From positions 1-64,000 of the forward strand of contig FNQX01000016.1 of NCBI GenBank assembly GCA_900107575.1: 64,000 nt of DNA, read 5' to 3'. How positions within the stretch are numbered: the stretch's first letter is position 1; the number at the start of each line of letters is the position of its first letter. The notes under the pieces were generated by a model. It saw nothing but the letters and a program-made list of their open reading frames with translations, made no database searches and was not told the origin of the DNA. Both the position numbers and the translations under genes were made by a program. Origin of the DNA: Lachnospiraceae bacterium NK3A20. GTDB lineage: Bacteria; Bacillota; Clostridia; Lachnospirales; Lachnospiraceae. Below are positions 60,933-64,000 of this stretch, in pieces.

Positions 60933-61982
60933 TCAGTCGTTCTGACGCATGTTCGCGATCAGCATGTCCGCGATCCTCTCCGCGCCTCTGCCGTCTACGA
61001 CCGTCTTCATTCTCTCTGAGACCGCCGCCCGCTTTTCCGGGTGGGCATGGTAATCCCGGATGGCATCCGCGATGGACTCGATCGTCTCCTCCATGCCGGA
61101 ACGCACGTCTCCCGCGTAGGGAATGATGCCGCGCTCCGAGAAGGTCCTCGCCGCGTTCATCTGGTTGTCCGCGAGGGTGAGCATGACGGAAGGCAGACCT
61201 CCCGCGCACAGCTCGTACACTGTGGTGCCGCCCGCCGTGACCGCCATGTCGCATTTTGCGACGAGGTCCGCCAGCGTTTTCTGCGGGTCGATGAGGTGGA
61301 TATTCCGCGCCTGACCAAACTCCTGAAGGAGCGTCTCGCGGTTGTGATTGTACCTTCCGAGAATGCAGATGAACTCGCAGTCTTTGTTGAGGCCCTCTGC
61401 CATCACCTTCCGAAGGAGGTGTCCGCAGATGTCCATGGAGTCCGTCGCCCCCGTCGTAACGAGCACGCGGAAACCATCGTGCGGCACGGGAGCAAGACCT
61501 ATGTATTCCTTCCGAAGGGGCATGTAGTCGAGTCCCAGCGCAAACTTCGTGTTCAGCCCTGCCGCCCGATACCTCTCCTCATAGTGCAGCGAATCCGCGT
61601 AGATGTTGTAGTTGATGAGGAGGTCGCAGGGGTAAATAAACTTGTCGATGTCGTCGATGTAGACGACATTTGCCACCTCACGGATCTTCTTGAGATAATT
61701 TTCCGTGACGAAATAGGAGTCGACCAGAAGGTTATTCGCTCCCTTGTCGCGCATCACCTGCAGAAGGCGGTCCGCCTCGACGTCCAGATGGTCGTAGTCC
61801 GTATTCAGCAGGTAGTATCCGAAGCCGGCGTCTGCAGCCATCGCGGCGCTCGTTCTGTCCGCCACGAAAAAGGTCGCTTCACACCTTCTCTTTCTCATCT
61901 CCCCTGCGATGGAGAAACAGCGCATCATGTGGCCTATGCCGATCCTGTCGTTGGCATCGACTCTGAAATAGTATTTATCCAT
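60933..61982 (-). CDS. pseG: PseG-type UDP-sugar hydrolase
   Basis: PseG removes UDP from 2,4-diacetamido-2,4,6-trideoxy-altropyranose, the fourth step of pseudaminic acid synthesis. The 349-residue GT-B-like protein has GIGHMMRCFSIAGEMRKR (about 15-32), VLVTTGATDS near 174-183, and VTAGGTTVYELCAGGLPSV near 250-268. Its start overlaps the end of pseF by eight bases, so the two are translated together. The other pathway genes (pseB, C, H, I) are not in the window, so the locus is incomplete here. A related hydrolase for legionaminic acid precursors is possible. Confidence 0.85.
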   Translation of the reverse strand: MDKYYFRVDANDRIGIGHMMRCFSIAGEMRKRRCEATFFVADRTSAAMAADAGFGYYLLNTDYDHLDVEADRLLQVMRDKGANNLLVDSYFVTENYLKKIREVANVVYIDDIDKFIYPCDLLINYNIYADSLHYEERYRAAGLNTKFALGLDYMPLRKEYIGLAPVPHDGFRVLVTTGATDSMDICGHLLRKVMAEGLNKDCEFICILGRYNHNRETLLQEFGQARNIHLIDPQKTLADLVAKCDMAVTAGGTTVYELCAGGLPSVMLTLADNQMNAARTFSERGIIPYAGDVRSGMEETIESIADAIRDYHAHPEKRAAVSERMKTVVDGRGAERIADMLIANMRQND

Positions 61983-62661
61983 GGCTCATCCTGTATTTGA
62001 TCTCTGCGATCTCCCAGTCCTCGGGGGTATCGATATCCTGCACCTCGGTCTCCGGCAGGATCAGGGGGCAGGTTCTTGCCGGTACGACCGTCCGCTCCTT
62101 CCGAAATGCCCCTGTCTTCACCAGGTAGAACTGACCTGCGTCATGGTAGAACGGCTCCAGATCCTGAGAGCGGCGCTGTGCGTACTCCGGCCATTGATAG
62201 GCAAGGAAGCCGTTCTTCTCCACAAAGCTTCTCTGCGGCGGGAAGGAGAAGCGCACCACCGTGACCACGGCATCGGCTTCTCTCTCTTCCATAAGAGTCG
62301 CCGCCTTTTGCAGTTTCTCTCCCGTCACGAACGGCGCGGTGGGGTAAATGCAGCAGAAGCTGTCATACTCCCTTCCGCGATCTGCGCACTGATCCAGCAC
62401 TTCCGCGATGACGTCAGCCGTCGTCGCAAAGTCGCCGGAGGTCTCCTCCGAGCGAAGGAACGGGACGCTCGCGCCCGCCGCCTTCGCAATCTCCGCGATC
62501 TCTTCCGAGTCCGTGGAAACGAGAACGTCATCGAAGATGCCGGAGGAGAGCGCCGCCTTGATGGAGTAGGCGATGATCGGCTTCCCGCAGAAGTCCCGGA
62601 TATTCTTTTTCGGTATTCTCCTGCTGCCGCCCCGGGCAGTGATAATGGCAATGCGGGACAT
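61975..62661 (-). CDS. pseF: Pseudaminic acid cytidylyltransferase
   Basis: PseF charges pseudaminic acid with CMP for transfer to flagellin or surface glycans. The 228-residue protein has the nucleotide-binding IITARGGSRRIPKKNI (about 6-21), CGKPIIAYSI, STDSEEIAEIA near 50, and FATTADVI near 79. The start at 62661 is chosen for AAAGGAAGC upstream; a frame to 62676 lacks a site. NeuA-like acylneuraminate specificity cannot be excluded, but pairing with pseG supports PseF. Confidence 0.85.
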   Translation of the reverse strand: MSRIAIITARGGSRRIPKKNIRDFCGKPIIAYSIKAALSSGIFDDVLVSTDSEEIAEIAKAAGASVPFLRSEETSGDFATTADVIAEVLDQCADRGREYDSFCCIYPTAPFVTGEKLQKAATLMEEREADAVVTVVRFSFPPQRSFVEKNGFLAYQWPEYAQRRSQDLEPFYHDAGQFYLVKTGAFRKERTVVPARTCPLILPETEVQDIDTPEDWEIAEIKYRMSHG

Positions 62662-62692
62662 AAAGCTTCCTTTCAAAATCTTCTCTCACAAA

Positions 62693-62730
62693 ATTTTGTC
62701 CCGCGCAGAATCTTCCGCGCAGGACAAAAT
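62693..62730. repeat. Hairpin 2 in the pnp-pseF gap
   Basis: ATTTTGTCCTGCGC pairs with a 14-base complement that has one wobble, on the minus strand. It lies 32 bases before the pseF start and could be a terminator or a processing site after pnp. Confidence 0.6.
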
Positions 62731-62733
62731 GCC

Positions 62734-62779
62734 GGTTTCCCGGAAAATTACAGGCGCGCCTGCTGTTTTCCGGAAAACC
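62734..62779. repeat. Hairpin 1 in the pnp-pseF gap
   Basis: GGTTTTCCGGAAAA and its imperfect complement enclose the perfect palindrome CAGGCGCGCCTG. It starts 18 bases after the pnp stop. A long stem at the 3' end of pnp may protect the message or be a target of the enzyme itself. Confidence 0.6.
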
Positions 62780-62797
62780 AGCGAACATGATTCGATA

Positions 62798-64000
62798 TTA
62801 TTGCTCTGCGCTGTTCCTCTCCGCGTTCTTCACGTCCTTCATGGAGAAGGAAACTCTGCCGAGTCTGTCCTTGCCAAGGCATACCACCCGGACTCTGTCG
62901 CCGAGTGTCAGCACGTCCTCGACGTGGTCGATGCGATGGTTCGCGATCTTGGAGATGTGAACCATGCCCTCCTTGCCCGGTGCGAACTCGAGGAAGGCGC
63001 CGAACTCCTTGATGGAAACGACTGTGCCCTCGAGAATCTGACCTTCGCGGAAATCGTTGACAATGATGTTGATGTATTTCTTCGCAAGGGCCATGCCGTC
63101 CGCGTCTGTGCCGCAGATAGATACCTTGCCGTCGTCTGTGATGTCGATCTGGCAGCCGGTTCTCTTGATGATCTCATTGATGGTCTTGCCTCTCTGGCCG
63201 ACCACGTCGCCGATCTTCTCGGGATCAATCTGTACCATGTCAATCTTGGGCGCGTACTCGCCGACCGTAGGACGGGGGCTGGCAATGGCGTCGCGCATGA
63301 CGCCGTTCATGATGAACTCACGTGCATCCTTGCATCTTGCGATCGCACCCTCAACGATGGGTCTTGTGAGGCCGTGGATCTTCATATCCATCTGGATGGC
63401 CGTAATGCCGTCGTGTGTGCCGGTCACCTTGAAATCCATGTCGCCGAAGAAGTCCTCTAGACCCTGGATATCGGTGAGCAGGACGAAGTCGTCCGGTGTC
63501 TCGCCGGTGACAAGGCCGCAGGAGATGCCGGCAACCTGTTTCTTAATCGGAACGCCCGCATCCATGAGGGCCATGCAGGAAGCGCAGGTGGAAGCCATGG
63601 AAGTGGAACCGTTGGATTCCATGGTCTCGGAGACGCAGCGGATGCTGTAAGGGAACTCCTCAACGGAAGGCAGTACCGGCTTCAGAGCACGCTCTGCGAG
63701 TGCACCGTGGCCGATCTCTCTTCTGCCCGGTCCTCTGGAGACCTTCGTCTCACCTACGGAGTAAGCGGGGAAGTTGTACTGATGTACATATCTCTTCTCC
63801 GTGATGTTGGGGTCCAGGCCCTCGACGCGCTGTGCGTCGGAAAGGGGAGCCAGGGTGCAGATGTCAACGATCTGTGTCTGACCGCGGGTGAACATCGCGG
63901 AGCCGTGTACTCTCGGGATCAGGCCGACCTCTGCGTGCAGCGGGCGGATCTGTGTCAGCTCTCTGCCGTCGGGGCGCTTGTGATCCTTGAGGATCATCTT
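62798..64000 (-). CDS. pnp: Polyribonucleotide nucleotidyltransferase, 3' part
   Basis: PNPase degrades RNA phosphorolytically and is part of the degradosome. Only about 400 C-terminal residues are in the window; the gene runs off the right edge and should total about 700. Visible are the second RNase PH domain (GRRE at about 93-96 of this part, KVTGTHDGITAIQMDMKI near 185-202), the KH domain (IGDVVGQRGKTINEI near 268-282) and the S1 domain (GTVVSIKEFGAFLEF near 330-344). The frame's first ATG at 63997 is internal, not the start. Confidence 0.95.
   Translation of the reverse strand, partial: KMILKDHKRPDGRELTQIRPLHAEVGLIPRVHGSAMFTRGQTQIVDICTLAPLSDAQRVEGLDPNITEKRYVHQYNFPAYSVGETKVSRGPGRREIGHGALAERALKPVLPSVEEFPYSIRCVSETMESNGSTSMASTCASCMALMDAGVPIKKQVAGISCGLVTGETPDDFVLLTDIQGLEDFFGDMDFKVTGTHDGITAIQMDMKIHGLTRPIVEGAIARCKDAREFIMNGVMRDAIASPRPTVGEYAPKIDMVQIDPEKIGDVVGQRGKTINEIIKRTGCQIDITDDGKVSICGTDADGMALAKKYINIIVNDFREGQILEGTVVSIKEFGAFLEFAPGKEGMVHISKIANHRIDHVEDVLTLGDRVRVVCLGKDRLGRVSFSMKDVKNAERNSAEQ

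Noticed and set aside
1-64000. tRNA, rRNA, CRISPR arrays, intact insertion sequences and prophage genes
   Set aside because: I looked for tRNA arm motifs, rRNA-like stretches, regular short repeats with spacers and transposase or phage proteins on both strands and found none I could support.

Overview
The window is a gene-dense, GC-rich stretch of a chromosome from a member of the Firmicutes, most likely a Lachnospiraceae-type Clostridia. The reasons are the conserved order asp23-nusB-xseA-xseB-ispA-dxs-tlyA-nadK-argR-recN, a separate pyrB and pyrI, a long PPi-dependent phosphofructokinase, a giant acyl-CoA dehydratase activase-related protein, and DUF5721, DUF1836 and DUF1653 proteins typical of that family. 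I see no rRNA, tRNA, CRISPR array, prophage or intact insertion sequence. Most genes lie on the minus strand.

Layout from left to right. 1-143: a palindromic repeat element. 253-2468 (minus): an unrecognised protein, a sigma-70-like protein without region 4, and a rhomboid-like membrane protein. 2708-6994 (plus): a 1428-residue activase-related protein with its own promoter and terminator. 7043-7559: a gene-free tract with a near-consensus minus-strand promoter, a candidate non-coding RNA. 7622-8875: glyA. 9065-20978 (minus): comEA, response regulator, histidine kinase fused to a GerMN lipoprotein-like module, comEC, a GH74-like protein, holA, a DUF1653 protein and a glycosyltransferase, behind a promoter with a WalR-type direct repeat. 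21161-26531 (minus): GNAT, argJ, argB, argD and a solute-binding protein. They diverge from argG, a DUF5721 gene and pyrB-pyrI (26829-30268, plus) across an AT-rich region with ARG-box-like sites. 30284-36709 (minus): nudC, a Lon-like AAA ATPase, sbcD and sbcC. 36788-40006: rhomboid protease, rubredoxin, CPBP protease, a YybS-like protein and a small helical protein. 40059-42869: pfp and two chromate-transporter halves. 43025-46072: an esterase, a 23S rRNA uracil methyltransferase and a small membrane protein. 46140-59263: pcrA, DUF1836, then the recN-to-asp23 housekeeping block. 59321-64000: prfC, pseG, pseF and the 3' part of pnp.

Functionally the window joins arginine and pyrimidine synthesis, competence and envelope signalling, DNA repair and helicase functions, isoprenoid and NADP supply, and RNA decay. 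ArgR (50929-51384) probably acts on the divergent arg promoters at about 26.6 kb. The recN-asp23 block lacks the spoIIIA genes on one side and spoIVB-spo0A on the other, which hints at a lineage that has lost sporulation.

The least ordinary items are two related long inverted-repeat elements (1-143 and 53227-53538), the candidate RNA at 7043-7524, the kinase-GerMN fusion, the truncated sigma-like protein and the Lon-like ATPase without a protease domain.
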